Positions 1 to 8,769 of a stretch of DNA of 64,000 nucleotides are shown in pieces. The notes beneath the pieces are model-generated. The model was not told the DNA's origin and did no database searches. It saw only the letters and a list, made by a program, of their open reading frames with translations. This stretch comes from an uncultured Ectothiorhodospiraceae bacterium. GTDB taxonomy: Bacteria > Pseudomonadota > Gammaproteobacteria > Nitrococcales > Nitrococcaceae. The position numbers and the translations under genes are program-made. How positions within the stretch are numbered: position 1 is the stretch's first letter; the number at the start of each line of letters is the position of its first letter. The stretch spans positions 1 to 64,000 of the forward strand of contig CAJXND010000004.1 in assembly GCA_913056385.1 (NCBI GenBank), given 5' to 3'.

Positions 1-1059
1 CTTTGCCGGGCGGCGCTGGCCGGACAGGGTGACATTGATCTGCACGAGGTCGCGGAACAGGCGGCGCCGGATGGCGGCTTCCCCACCGTGCGGTTTCCCA
101 ACCCGGAGGAGCCGGGCGCCCTCGACCGTCTCACCGAGCTTGCCGCCGAGGTCGGTGCCGAGGTGGCACTGGCCACGGACCCCGATGGTGACCGCCTGGC
201 CGTGGCCCTGCCGGATGAGCAGGGCAACTGGCATGTGCTGATGGGTGACCAGATCGGCGTGCTCATGGGCGATTACCTCATGGCCCGCCACACGGCGGCG
301 ACAGACAAGGACAGGGCCGGCGGCGGTCAACCGTTTGTCATTAACACCGTGGTGAGTTCACGCCTGCTCGGGCGAGTGGCCGCCCACTATGGCATTGACT
401 TCGAACAGACACTGACCGGTTTCAAGTGGATCTGGTATCGCGCCCTGCAACGCGAAGCCACGGGCGACCGTTTCCTCTACGCGTATGAAGACGCCATTGG
501 CTTCTGTCCCACGCGGCGGGTCCGGGACAAGGATGGCATCGCCGCGGCGGTGGTGGTGGCCGAGATGGCCCGCGATGCGCTGGCCGCGGGGACCACGCTG
601 TATGCCCGACTGCAGGCGCTTTATCAGCGGCATGGCCTGTCCGTTAACCGTCAGGTCAACATCAAGCTCACCGGCGACGGCGCCCGGGGACGGATGAACG
701 AAAAGCTGCAGGCATTGCGTGCGCATCCCCCCACGGAGATCGCCGGGCTTCAAGTCACCCGCGTCCACGACTATCAGGCCGCCGAGAGCCATCGTCCCGA
801 TGGCACTGATCCGGAACCCATTCCCCTGCCCGCCACGGACCTCATCCAGCTGGATCTTGCCGGTGTGGACAGTGCCGGATCCGGCGCCGCGGCGGGGGGC
901 TACCATGCCAGCATCCGGCCCAGCGGTACCGAGCCCAAGCTCAAGATCTATCTGGCGTACCTGGGCAGGCCCGAGAGTCCGGATCCGGCGGCAGAGGCCG
1001 CCGAGGCCGAGGAAGGGCTGGGCAGGCTGGGCGAGTCGCTGCGGGCCACCCTCGCCTAG
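1..1059 (+). CDS. Phosphoglucomutase/phosphohexomutase (PGM2 type), 5' end cut by window
   Basis: This alpha-D-phosphohexomutase would interconvert glucose-1-phosphate and glucose-6-phosphate (or a related hexose pair), feeding the sugar-nucleotide genes that follow. The frame is open to base 1, so the ORF-track GTG at 88 is internal and the catalytic-serine domain lies outside the window. The metal-binding loop DPDGDR, the sugar-binding loop EDAIGF followed by DKDG, and the C-terminal phosphate-binding motif RPSGTEPK are visible. The loop sequences look more like the PGM2/PgcA branch than ManB/AlgC. Substrate is inferred, since several hexomutases share these motifs. Confidence 0.9.
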   Translation, partial: LCRAALAGQGDIDLHEVAEQAAPDGGFPTVRFPNPEEPGALDRLTELAAEVGAEVALATDPDGDRLAVALPDEQGNWHVLMGDQIGVLMGDYLMARHTAATDKDRAGGGQPFVINTVVSSRLLGRVAAHYGIDFEQTLTGFKWIWYRALQREATGDRFLYAYEDAIGFCPTRRVRDKDGIAAAVVVAEMARDALAAGTTLYARLQALYQRHGLSVNRQVNIKLTGDGARGRMNEKLQALRAHPPTEIAGLQVTRVHDYQAAESHRPDGTDPEPIPLPATDLIQLDLAGVDSAGSGAAAGGYHASIRPSGTEPKLKIYLAYLGRPESPDPAAEAAEAEEGLGRLGESLRATLA

Positions 1060-1080
1060 GGCGACGCCTGCGCGGGGCGG

Positions 1081-2106
1081 TCAGACGCCGTAGTAATCCC
1101 GATACCAGTCAACGAAACGCCGCACGCCTGTCTCCACCGGCGTGGTGGGCTGGTAGCCCACCGCATCGGCCAGGTCATCGGCGCTTGCCCAGGTGTCCGG
1201 GACATCGCCGGGCTGGAGCGGCAGCATTTCCATTTCCGCCTTGCGGCCAAGGCATTCCTCCAGCACGCGAATGTAATCGAGCAGCTGGACCGGCCGGTTA
1301 TTGCCGATATTGAAAATCCGCCAGGGCACGTTGCTGGTCGCCGGGTCCGGTGCGTCGCTGTCCCAGTTCGGATTGGCGGCGGCTGGCTTGTCACAGGCGC
1401 GGATGATGCCCTCGGCGATATCCCCCACGAACGTGAAGTCGCGTTGATGGTGTCCATGGTTGAACACCTGGATCGGCGCGCCGGCCAGAATTTTGCGGGT
1501 AAACAGGAAAAGGGCCATATCCGGCCGGCCCCAGGGCCCGTAGACTGTAAAGAATCGCAGTCCGGTGCAGGGCAGGCCGAACAGGTGCGCATAGCTGTGG
1601 GCCATCAGTTCGTTGGCCCGCTTGGTTGCACCGTAAATGGCCAGGGGGTGATCGGCCGGCTCATGCTCGGAGAATGGCATATGCGTATTGGCGCCGTAGA
1701 CCGAGCTGGTCGAGGCGTAGACCAGATGGCCAACGTCGGTGTGGCGACAGCCCTCGAGCACGTTCAGGAATCCGGTGACGTTGCTGTCGATGTAGGTCTG
1801 CGGGTTCTCGATGGAATAGCGTACGCCGGCCTGCGCCGCCAGATGGATGACCCGCTCGAAGCCCTCGTCGAAAACCTCCCGGATCCGGTGGCCATCCGCG
1901 AGGTCCGCTTTGCGGAAGGCAAACCGCCCCGGCACGGACGGATCGGCATCGCGCTGTGCCAGCCGCTCCAGGCGTGCCTGCTTGAGGCGGACGTCGTAGT
2001 AGTCGTTGAGGTTATCGATCCCCACGACCGTGTCACCCCGGGCGAGCAGCCGTTCGCAGGTATGATAGCCGATGAAGCCGGCGGCACCGGTGAGCAGAAT
2101 CCTCAT
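1081..2106 (-). CDS. UDP-glucuronate 4-epimerase family (NAD-dependent SDR)
   Basis: A 341-residue extended short-chain dehydrogenase expected to epimerise UDP-glucuronate to UDP-galacturonate for envelope polysaccharide. The N-terminus carries the NAD-binding GAAGFIGYH glycine motif. The NLNDYYD segment after the second strand is typical of the LpsL/CapI branch. The catalytic STSS and YGATK (YxxxK) motifs follow. The ORF track starts at 2169, but the ATG at 2106 places the Rossmann motif at the very N-terminus as in relatives, so I prefer it. It diverges from the rfaH-led operon. Enzyme class is sure; exact substrate is inferred. Confidence 0.85.
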   Translation of the reverse strand: MRILLTGAAGFIGYHTCERLLARGDTVVGIDNLNDYYDVRLKQARLERLAQRDADPSVPGRFAFRKADLADGHRIREVFDEGFERVIHLAAQAGVRYSIENPQTYIDSNVTGFLNVLEGCRHTDVGHLVYASTSSVYGANTHMPFSEHEPADHPLAIYGATKRANELMAHSYAHLFGLPCTGLRFFTVYGPWGRPDMALFLFTRKILAGAPIQVFNHGHHQRDFTFVGDIAEGIIRACDKPAAANPNWDSDAPDPATSNVPWRIFNIGNNRPVQLLDYIRVLEECLGRKAEMEMLPLQPGDVPDTWASADDLADAVGYQPTTPVETGVRRFVDWYRDYYGV

Positions 2107-2201
2107 GCCAGGAACGATACCCGGGCCCGGGATGATGGGCCAGTCCCCCGCCGGAAGCGGGGTTGTCATTGTGTTGATGGGGGCGGCATCCTTGTCGGCA
2201 A

Positions 2202-2220
2202 GTGTTCAGCGGATGAACAC
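2202..2220 (+). promoter_or_regulatory. Stem-loop in the leader of the rfaH-like operon
   Basis: A perfect 7-bp inverted repeat, GTGTTCA-GCGGA-TGAACAC, lies in the divergent region before the rfaH-like gene. A smaller hairpin, AACCG-ATGAGG-CGGTT, follows at 2231-2246. No T-tract follows, so these do not look like a terminator. They may be leader RNA structure, or an operator for the divergent promoters. Function unknown. Confidence 0.4.
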
Positions 2221-2267
2221 CGCGGAGCGGAACCGATGAGGCGGTTGGCGTCGAGGGAGGTCGAAGG

Positions 2268-2765
2268 ATGAAACGCTGGTATGCGGTTTACTGCAAGCCC
2301 AGGGAAGACGAGCGCGCGGAACTGCATCTCGATCGTCAGCACTTCGAGGTTTTCCGACCCAAGCACCGGGTGAGGCGCAAGCGCCAGGGCCGGATGACCA
2401 CGCTGGTTGAATCGCTCTTTCCGCGCTATCTTTTCATTCACCTCGACGACGTCGCCGAGAACTGGGCGCCCATTCGCTCGACCCGTGGCGTCGCGGGGCT
2501 GGTGCGCTGGGGCGACCGGATCCCCGCGGTTCCGGACGTGGTCGTGGACGGCCTGCAGCACCATGTCGATGAATTCGGCTGCATCCCGACACCGCCCGCC
2601 GACTACCGGGCCGGTGACCGCTTGAGGATCCTCGAAGGGCCGTTCGCCGGTCTCGAGGGCGTTTTCTACAGTCGCAAGGGAGAGGATCGCGTCATGCTGC
2701 TGCTCGAGATCATGAAGCAGCCGCAGAAGATGACGTTTCCCGAGATGGCGCTGGCGCGGGCGTGA
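2268..2765 (+). CDS. rfaH: RfaH-like transcription antiterminator (NusG paralogue)
   Basis: A 165-residue NusG-superfamily elongation factor. RfaH-type proteins bind paused RNA polymerase at ops sites, suppress Rho-dependent polarity and recruit ribosomes to long polysaccharide operons. The N-terminus (KRWYAVYCKPREDERA) matches the NGN domain of RfaH, followed by FPRYLFI and a C-terminal KOW-like stretch (GPFAGLEGVF). It is the first gene of the polysaccharide operon, and the next start codon is 3 bp after its stop. This layout resembles NusG paralogues that act in cis on their own operon. A good RBS (GGAGGTCGAAGG) precedes the ATG. Confidence 0.85.
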   Translation: MKRWYAVYCKPREDERAELHLDRQHFEVFRPKHRVRRKRQGRMTTLVESLFPRYLFIHLDDVAENWAPIRSTRGVAGLVRWGDRIPAVPDVVVDGLQHHVDEFGCIPTPPADYRAGDRLRILEGPFAGLEGVFYSRKGEDRVMLLLEIMKQPQKMTFPEMALARA

Positions 2766-2768
2766 GTT

Positions 2769-3926
2769 TTGAGAGTGCTCCATGTTTACCGGCGCTACTT
2801 CCCTGATGCGCCGGGCGGGACGGCCGAGGCAATCCGGCAGATCGCCCTCGTGCTTCGGGCACGGGGTGTTGAGAGCCAGGTGTTCGCGCTCTCCCCGGCC
2901 AGTGACATGGCGCCCGTCGAGCGGCCCGAGGGTCGGGTGGTGCGATCGCGATCCTGGGTGGCGCCCGCCTCATGCGATATCGGCGGAGTCGCCGCGCTTT
3001 CGCGTTTCAGGCAAGAGGCCAACCGCACCGACCTGATTCATTACCATTTTCCGTGGCCCTTTGCCGACTGCCTGCATTTCGCCATACGCCCTGAAAAGCC
3101 CTCGCTGATCACCTATCACTCCGACGTCGTGGAAAAGGGGATCCTCGGCAGATGCTATCGTCCTCTGCAGACGCGAATGCTGGCCTCCATGAGGGCGGTT
3201 GTTGCCACCTCCCCATCCTACAGACAGACCAGCCCGGCCCTGCGTCTGCTGGATTCAACCTCACCCGGCCGGGTGGAGGTGATTCCACTCGGCATATCGG
3301 AGTCGAGCTACCGGGATGACCTCGATGCAGCCGAGGGGGTCAGCCTGGAGACGTCCTTCGGGCTGACGCCTGATCGCTATTTTCTTTTCGTTGGCGCTGC
3401 GCGATCTTACAAGGGGCTGTCGGTCCTCCGAGACGCCGCTTCCGGCAGCCCGTTGCCCGTTGCCGTTGCCGGCCCGGGCACTGAACGGGAGTGCCGGCCC
3501 GATCACGGCCTGGCGGCGGGCGCCCTGAAATGCCTCGGTCAGGTCAGCGCCGCCGAGAAAATGGCACTGATCAGAGGTTGCCGCGCACTCGTGCTGCCGT
3601 CGAATCGCCGCTCCGAAGCGTTCGGAATGGTCCTGATCGAGGCGGCAATGTGTGGCAGGCCGCTGATATCCACCGAACTGGGCACCGGAACGAGCTACGT
3701 GAACATCCACGAGGAAACCGGGCTCGTCGTGCCGCCCGATGACCCGGACAGTCTTCGCAGTGCCCTGGAGAGGCTGGCATTGAAGGAGGAAGAGGCCCGT
3801 CGCATGGGCATCGCCTCGCGGCAACGCTATGAAAGGCTGTTCGCCGGGGAGCCTCTGGCGGAGGCCTACGATGCCCTTTATGAGCGGATACTGGCCGACC
3901 ATTCCGGTCATTCTGCCCATGGATAG
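2769..3926 (+). CDS. GT4-family glycosyltransferase
   Basis: A 385-residue GT-B fold glycosyltransferase, predicted to add a sugar to a lipid-linked or lipopolysaccharide acceptor at the cytoplasmic membrane face. The N-terminus has the acceptor-domain signature with a glycine-rich turn (FPDAPGGTAEAI). The C-terminal donor-binding domain has the E-x7-E motif (EAFGMVLIE). Translation starts at a TTG 3 bp after the rfaH stop, suggesting translational coupling. Donor and acceptor cannot be read from sequence. Confidence 0.85.
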   Translation: MRVLHVYRRYFPDAPGGTAEAIRQIALVLRARGVESQVFALSPASDMAPVERPEGRVVRSRSWVAPASCDIGGVAALSRFRQEANRTDLIHYHFPWPFADCLHFAIRPEKPSLITYHSDVVEKGILGRCYRPLQTRMLASMRAVVATSPSYRQTSPALRLLDSTSPGRVEVIPLGISESSYRDDLDAAEGVSLETSFGLTPDRYFLFVGAARSYKGLSVLRDAASGSPLPVAVAGPGTERECRPDHGLAAGALKCLGQVSAAEKMALIRGCRALVLPSNRRSEAFGMVLIEAAMCGRPLISTELGTGTSYVNIHEETGLVVPPDDPDSLRSALERLALKEEEARRMGIASRQRYERLFAGEPLAEAYDALYERILADHSGHSAHG

Positions 3927-4905
3927 GCCCCATGTACCCTCCCGTGTTGTTGTCACCGGTGCCACGGGCTTCATCGGGAGCGTGCTCTGCGCCGCGTTGG
4001 TCGACCATGGGTATCAGGTCACTGCCCAGTGCCGTCGGCGACCGGAACGGGATGAAGTCGTCAGCGGCGGTGCTCGATGGGTGCCGCTCGAGGTCCGGAC
4101 GGCCTCGGCCATGGACTGGCGCTCGCTCCTGGAAGACGCCGATGTCGTCATTCATCTTGCCGCCCGTGCCCATGAAGGCACGTCGGGGCAATCCCGGAGC
4201 CATCTCCGCGCGATCAATGTGGAGGCGGCCGTGTCCTTGGCGCAGCAGGCATACGAGGCCGGGATCAGGCGGTTTGTCTACCTGAGCTCGATCGGTGTTC
4301 TGGGCCGGTCCGGTCTGGCGCCACTGACGGAGACCCGTGCGCCGGCCCCGGCCGATCCGTATGCCTGGAGTAAATACGAGGCGGAAAGGGCCCTGTGGGA
4401 GGCCATTCCGGGTACTGCGATGTCCCTGACCGTCATCCGTCCGCCGCTCGTTTACGGGCCGAATGCGCCCGGCAATTTCGGCCGCCTCCTGGCCTGGACC
4501 CGCCATTGCCGGCCGCTGCCGCTGGGCGGGGTCACGGATAATGAGCGCAGTTTTGTCGGGCTGCATAACCTCGTGGATTTCATCCTTCGAGTGCTGACGC
4601 ATCCCCAGGCCGAGAACCAGGTATTCCATGTGGCCGACGAGGAAACGGTCTCAACCGCAGCGTTGCTGCAGATGCTCGCCCGTGCCGCGGGTCATGATCC
4701 GAAGCTTCTCCGCATCCCGCCGGGAATGCTGCGTGCCGGCGCACGGCTCGTCGGGCGCACAGGGAGCCTCGACCGTCTGCTCGGCTCTCTGACGGTCGAT
4801 ACCCGCAAGGCGCGGGAGATGCTCGGCTGGCGTCCGCCCCTCAGTCTTGAGGCGGGGCTGCATGACGCCGTTGCCCGGCATGTCCACAGTGAGGCGATCC
4901 CATGA
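3919..4905 (+). CDS. NAD-dependent sugar epimerase/dehydratase, WbpV-like
   Basis: A 328-residue SDR-type sugar-nucleotide enzyme with GATGFIGS near the N-terminus, a LSSIG strand and the catalytic YAWSK motif. The ATG at 3919 overlaps the previous stop by 8 bp and puts the Rossmann motif where relatives have it. The ORF-track start at 3829 would add 30 residues overlapping the glycosyltransferase. Its position between a glycosyltransferase and a small sugar transferase, followed by a WbpM-like dehydratase, recalls O-antigen loci that make N-acetylfucosamine/quinovosamine donors. Substrate is inferred from that context. Confidence 0.8.
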   Translation: MDRPHVPSRVVVTGATGFIGSVLCAALVDHGYQVTAQCRRRPERDEVVSGGARWVPLEVRTASAMDWRSLLEDADVVIHLAARAHEGTSGQSRSHLRAINVEAAVSLAQQAYEAGIRRFVYLSSIGVLGRSGLAPLTETRAPAPADPYAWSKYEAERALWEAIPGTAMSLTVIRPPLVYGPNAPGNFGRLLAWTRHCRPLPLGGVTDNERSFVGLHNLVDFILRVLTHPQAENQVFHVADEETVSTAALLQMLARAAGHDPKLLRIPPGMLRAGARLVGRTGSLDRLLGSLTVDTRKAREMLGWRPPLSLEAGLHDAVARHVHSEAIP

Positions 4906-5474
4906 TGCGCCGAGGCGTCATCCGGGGGCTGGATTTGATCCTTGCCACGGTGGGTGGCGTCCTGCTGCTCCCGGTCTTCCTCGGCGTTCTACTGGCGGGC
5001 TTCGCGGAGACCGGTTCGCCGCTTTTCCGCCAGCGACGAGTGGGCCGGCACGAAAAAACCTTTACCCTCGTCAAATTCCGCACCATGCATCCCGGCACAC
5101 CGTCGGTCGCCACGCATCTGGCGGATCAGGCGGCCGTCACCCGCCTCGGTGCCTTCCTGCGCCGCACCAAGCTCGATGAGCTGCCCCAGCTCTGGAACGT
5201 CGTCAAAGGGGACATGAGCCTCGTCGGGCCACGACCCTGCCTGCTCGAGCAGCGGGAGCTGATCGATGCCCGCGCGGCGAGAGGCGTGTTCCGCCACCGG
5301 CCCGGCATTACCGGACTCGCCCAGATTCATGGGGTGGACATGTCCGATCCCGGAAAATTGGCTGAATGGGATGCCCGCATGCTGGCGTCTCTCTCGATAC
5401 CCGCCTATTTTCGCTACATAATGCAGACGATGACTGGCGCCGGCCGGGGCGATCGCATCCACTCAAGGGAATGA
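4902..5474 (+). CDS. Small undecaprenyl-phosphate sugar-1-phosphate transferase (PglC/WcaJ catalytic-domain type)
   Basis: A 190-residue monotopic phosphoglycosyl transferase that would start polysaccharide repeat-unit synthesis by moving a sugar-1-phosphate from UDP-sugar to undecaprenyl phosphate. There is one N-terminal hydrophobic segment (about residues 10-32), then the family blocks [31 protein letters not shown] and the RPGITGLAQ block. The large N-terminal multi-TM region of WbaP/WcaJ is missing, as in PglC. Its ATG overlaps the upstream stop, and the downstream gene starts in its stop codon. Confidence 0.88.
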   Translation: MMRRGVIRGLDLILATVGGVLLLPVFLGVLLAGFAETGSPLFRQRRVGRHEKTFTLVKFRTMHPGTPSVATHLADQAAVTRLGAFLRRTKLDELPQLWNVVKGDMSLVGPRPCLLEQRELIDARAARGVFRHRPGITGLAQIHGVDMSDPGKLAEWDARMLASLSIPAYFRYIMQTMTGAGRGDRIHSRE

Positions 5475-7471
5475 GTATCGAGCGATTCACGGGAGAATCA
5501 GTGGCTGATCAGGGTTTCATTCGCCGTTTTCTGGATATGGGAAGGCCCAAGAAGCGCGTCACCATGATGATTGGCGATGCGCTGCTCATGGCCATCGTCG
5601 TCTGGGCGGCCTTTGGCCTGCGTATGGGCGATAGCTTCTCCGAGAAGTTCTACCAGTTCTGGTATCTGCATCTCCTGTTGCCGGCGCTCAGCCTGCCGCT
5701 TTTCTACTGGTCGGGCATGTACAACTCCGTCCTGCGGCACATGGGGCCCTGGGATGTCTGGTCGGTCCTGCGGGGCGTCTCGCTCTCGACGCTGGCCTTT
5801 ATCGCGCTTGTTGCGCTTGGCGGCCTGGATGCCGTTCCCCGAACCACCATCATCATCTACTGGTTGCTGGGGCTTCTGTTCGTGGGCGGAAGCCGCTTCA
5901 TGGTCCGTGCCTGGCGCCAGCAGTACGCCCGCTCGCGTGGCAATCAGGAGCCCGTGATCATCTATGGTGCCGGATCCGCCGGGCTGCAGTTGCTGAGCTC
6001 GCTCATGGCCACCGGCGAGCACATCCCGGTGGCCTTCATCGACGACAACCGGCAGCTGCATGGCACGCTGCTGCATGGCGTACCGGTGTATCCGCCGAGC
6101 GAACTGGACAAGCTGATCCGCCGCCTAGGCGCTCACTCGGTCCTCGTCGCCCTGCCCTCGGCCTCCCGTCAGCGACGCCGCGAGATCATGGCGCAGCTCG
6201 AGCGTCATCCGGTGCATGTCCGGACAATCCCCAGCATGACGGATCTGGTCACCGGGTCGGCGAGGCTCAGGGATGTTCGGGAGGTCGACATCGAGGATCT
6301 GCTCGGTCGGGATCCGGTCAATCCCGACCAGCAGCTCCTCGAGCGCTCCATCAAGGGTCGTTCGGTGATGGTGACTGGCGCCGGTGGTTCGATTGGCAGC
6401 GAGCTCTGCCGCCAGATCATCATGCTGGCGCCCCGGCGACTGGTGATATTCGAGCGTTCCGAACTGGGCCTCTACCGCATTGATCACGAACTCAGGGCGC
6501 TTGCCGAGACGCACGGCCACGACTGCGAGGTGGTTCCACTGCTCGGCTCGGTCGTCCACCGTAACCGAATGACGCATTGCATGCGCACCAATGGCGTCGA
6601 GACGGTCTACCATGCGGCGGCATACAAGCATGTTCCCCTGGTGGAATCCAACCCGCTGGAGGCGATCCGCAACAATGCCTTCGGGACCTGGCATACGGCA
6701 GTCGCCGCCCAGGATGCCGGGGTGGATACCTTTGTGCTGATCTCCACGGACAAGGCGGTGCGCCCGACCAGCATCATGGGTGCCACCAAGCGGGTGGCGG
6801 AACTCGGACTACAGGCCTTGGCCGCCGATTCGTCGCATACCGTCTTCAGCATGGTCCGCTTTGGCAATGTCCTGGGTTCCTCGGGCTCGGTGATTCCGCT
6901 TTTCCGGGACCAGATCCGCGAGGGCGGGCCGGTGACCATCACCCACCCGGAGGTGACGCGGTATTTCATGACCATTCCCGAAGCGGCCAGCCTGGTCATT
7001 CAGGCCGGTTCGCTGGCGAAAGGCGGGGAGGTCTTCGTCCTGGACATGGGAGGACCGGTCAGGATCCAGGAGCTCGCTCGGCGCATGATCCAGCTCAGTG
7101 GTTTCACTGTGCGTGACGAGGACAACCCGCTGGGTGACATCTCCATCAAGTACATCGGCCTGCGGCCCGGCGAGAAGCTCTATGAGGAGCTTCTGCTCGG
7201 GGAGAACTGTGCCGGCACGGATCATCCGATGATTCAGCGGGCGCGGGAAGAGGGTCTGACCAGCGGGCAGATCACCGACTGCCTGGAACGATTGGAGGCA
7301 GCCTGCCGGGCCCAGGATCCACATTCGGCGGAACGCATACTCGCCGAATGCGTGGTCGGGTTCGATCGGCCGGGCCTGTCCCGGGCCACCGAGGTCGACA
7401 AGCGCCGGCATCTCCGGGTTATCGCCGGCGGTGACACCCCGGGCAGCGATCAAACCGCCCCCTCCTCGTAA
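5471..7471 (+). CDS. WbpM/CapD-like UDP-sugar 4,6-dehydratase (membrane-bound)
   Basis: A 666-residue membrane-anchored nucleotide-sugar dehydratase of the WbpM/CapD/FlaA1 family, expected to convert UDP-GlcNAc to a 4-keto-6-deoxy intermediate. About four N-terminal TM helices (roughly residues 25-135) precede a first nucleotide-binding region (YGAGSAG) and the catalytic SDR domain (TGAGGSIGSELCRQ, STDKAVRPTSIMGATK). The usual catalytic Tyr is Met in IMGATK, a known trait of WbpM. The ATG at 5471 overlaps the upstream TGA, which I prefer to the ORF-track start at 5366. It is the last gene of the coupled rfaH operon. Confidence 0.9.
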   Translation: MSIERFTGESVADQGFIRRFLDMGRPKKRVTMMIGDALLMAIVVWAAFGLRMGDSFSEKFYQFWYLHLLLPALSLPLFYWSGMYNSVLRHMGPWDVWSVLRGVSLSTLAFIALVALGGLDAVPRTTIIIYWLLGLLFVGGSRFMVRAWRQQYARSRGNQEPVIIYGAGSAGLQLLSSLMATGEHIPVAFIDDNRQLHGTLLHGVPVYPPSELDKLIRRLGAHSVLVALPSASRQRRREIMAQLERHPVHVRTIPSMTDLVTGSARLRDVREVDIEDLLGRDPVNPDQQLLERSIKGRSVMVTGAGGSIGSELCRQIIMLAPRRLVIFERSELGLYRIDHELRALAETHGHDCEVVPLLGSVVHRNRMTHCMRTNGVETVYHAAAYKHVPLVESNPLEAIRNNAFGTWHTAVAAQDAGVDTFVLISTDKAVRPTSIMGATKRVAELGLQALAADSSHTVFSMVRFGNVLGSSGSVIPLFRDQIREGGPVTITHPEVTRYFMTIPEAASLVIQAGSLAKGGEVFVLDMGGPVRIQELARRMIQLSGFTVRDEDNPLGDISIKYIGLRPGEKLYEELLLGENCAGTDHPMIQRAREEGLTSGQITDCLERLEAACRAQDPHSAERILAECVVGFDRPGLSRATEVDKRRHLRVIAGGDTPGSDQTAPSS

Positions 7472-7482
7472 GGGCCTGCGAC

Positions 7483-8556
7483 ATGAAACTGCTCGTCACC
7501 GGTGCCACGGGTTATATCGGCTCTCATGCAGCCCTCGAACTGCTCGACGCCGGGCACGAAGTGGTCGGCGTGGATAACCTCTCCAACAGCTCGCGGGAGT
7601 CGCTCCGACGTGTAGAGGCACTAACCGGGCGCGATGTGCCGTTTGTGCAGGCCGACATCCGCGACCGGGCGGCGATGGAGGATGTGCTCCGGGAGGGTAT
7701 CGATGCCGTCATGCACTTCGCCGGCCTCAAGGCCGTCGGCGAAAGCACTGAACAGCCGCTCGCCTACTACGAGAACAACATCGGCGGCACCCTCGCGCTC
7801 ACGCAGGCCATGGAGGCGGCCGGCGTGCGGCGCATGATCTTCAGCTCCTCGGCCACGGTCTATGGCGATCCCGCGCGGGTGCCCATCGACGAAAACACCC
7901 CCACCGGCCGGCCCTCCAACCCCTACGGTTACTCCAAGCTCATGATCGAGCAGATCCTGCGCGATCTGGCGGCAGCGGATTCGCGCTGGTCGGTGGCGCT
8001 GCTGCGCTATTTCAACCCGGTGGGCGCGCATGCCAGCGGCCAGATCGGGGAGGACCCGCAGGGCATTCCCAACAACCTCGTGCCCTACATCAGCCAGGTG
8101 GCAGTGGGCCGACGGGAGGCCCTGTCGATTTTTGGCGACGATTACCCGACACCGGATGGCACCGGCGTGCGGGATTACATCCATGTCGTGGATCTGGCCC
8201 GAGGGCATGTCCGGGCGCTGGAGTTTCTGGCGAATGCGGTGTCGGAGCGGCCGGACCAGCTGGATCAGTCGCCACAGGCCGCGGGCGCTCAGGCGTCCGC
8301 CAACTGCCATGTCTGGAACCTGGGCACCGGCCGAGGCTACTCCGTCCGTGAGGCGGTCGCGGCCTTCGAAAAGGCCTCGGGTCGCTCTGTTCCGGTGCAG
8401 GTCGCGCCCCGCCGACCCGGCGACATCGCCGAGTGCTACGCCGACCCCACACTCGCCCGCCAGCAGCTCGGCTGGCAGGCGGGACACGATCTTGACGCCA
8501 TGATGCGCGATGCCTGGCACTGGCAGCGGCAGAATCCGCAGGGGTATGAGGTGTGA
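7483..8556 (+). CDS. galE: UDP-glucose 4-epimerase
   Basis: A 357-residue GalE that interconverts UDP-glucose and UDP-galactose (or the N-acetyl forms) in the cytoplasm. Visible motifs are GATGYIGSH, SSSATVYG and the catalytic NPYGYSK, ending in the conserved RRPGDIAECYAD region. It begins 11 bp after the dehydratase gene and probably shares its transcript. It carries an unusual Ala/Gln/Pro/Ser-rich insert of roughly 18 residues before the conserved NLGTGRGYSV block, in a likely surface loop. Its stop overlaps the start of a decayed antitoxin gene. Confidence 0.93.
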   Translation: MKLLVTGATGYIGSHAALELLDAGHEVVGVDNLSNSSRESLRRVEALTGRDVPFVQADIRDRAAMEDVLREGIDAVMHFAGLKAVGESTEQPLAYYENNIGGTLALTQAMEAAGVRRMIFSSSATVYGDPARVPIDENTPTGRPSNPYGYSKLMIEQILRDLAAADSRWSVALLRYFNPVGAHASGQIGEDPQGIPNNLVPYISQVAVGRREALSIFGDDYPTPDGTGVRDYIHVVDLARGHVRALEFLANAVSERPDQLDQSPQAAGAQASANCHVWNLGTGRGYSVREAVAAFEKASGRSVPVQVAPRRPGDIAECYADPTLARQQLGWQAGHDLDAMMRDAWHWQRQNPQGYEV

Positions 8557-8709
8557 AAATTGTTGAGCTGGCCAATGCTCGGTGCCATTTAAGCGCAGCG
8601 GCAGCCGGTCGATGCCGCCCGTCTGCGCGCATTGACCGACGCAATGCCCATGGCCCGACAGGAAGCCGGGGTGGTCATGCGCCGGGCCAGGGATGCTGAG
8701 CGCTATTAA
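8553..8709 (+). pseudogene. Relict Phd-family antitoxin with internal deletion
   Basis: A GTG overlapping the galE stop reads KIVELANARCHLSA, a typical Phd antitoxin N-terminus. The other end, in a different frame, reads QPVDAARLRALTDAM and finishes MRRARDAERY-stop, a typical C-terminal tail of Phd antitoxins. The core between them is missing and the 157-bp remnant is not a multiple of three, so an internal deletion with frameshift is the simplest reading. No partner toxin follows; a different TA pair sits directly downstream. The family match is from recollection of Phd sequences. Confidence 0.55.
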
Positions 8710-8714
8710 CGCAG

Positions 8715-8746
8715 CATGTGCCACCTTTGCTAGAATATGGCACATG
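8715..8746 (+). promoter_or_regulatory. vapBC operator: inverted repeat around a -10 box
   Basis: A 9-bp perfect inverted repeat, CATGTGCCA (8715-8723) and TGGCACATG (8738-8746), brackets the -10-like TAGAAT (8731-8736). Type II antitoxins normally repress their own promoter through such palindromes. The ATG at 8737 directly abuts the -10 and so is unlikely to be the translation start, which supports the ATG at 8770 for the antitoxin. Confidence 0.6.
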
Positions 8747-8769
8747 TCAGGTTTTATGGCGTCAAACCG

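Noticed and set aside
2240-2250. True ops element (GGCGGTTGGCG)
   Set aside because: Only a partial match to GGCGGTAGCG, and GC-rich DNA yields such matches often. Mentioned in a finding but not listed as a feature.
8737-8769. ORF-track start of the AbrB antitoxin at 8737
   Set aside because: It directly abuts the -10 box within the operator, so it would be at or before the transcription start.
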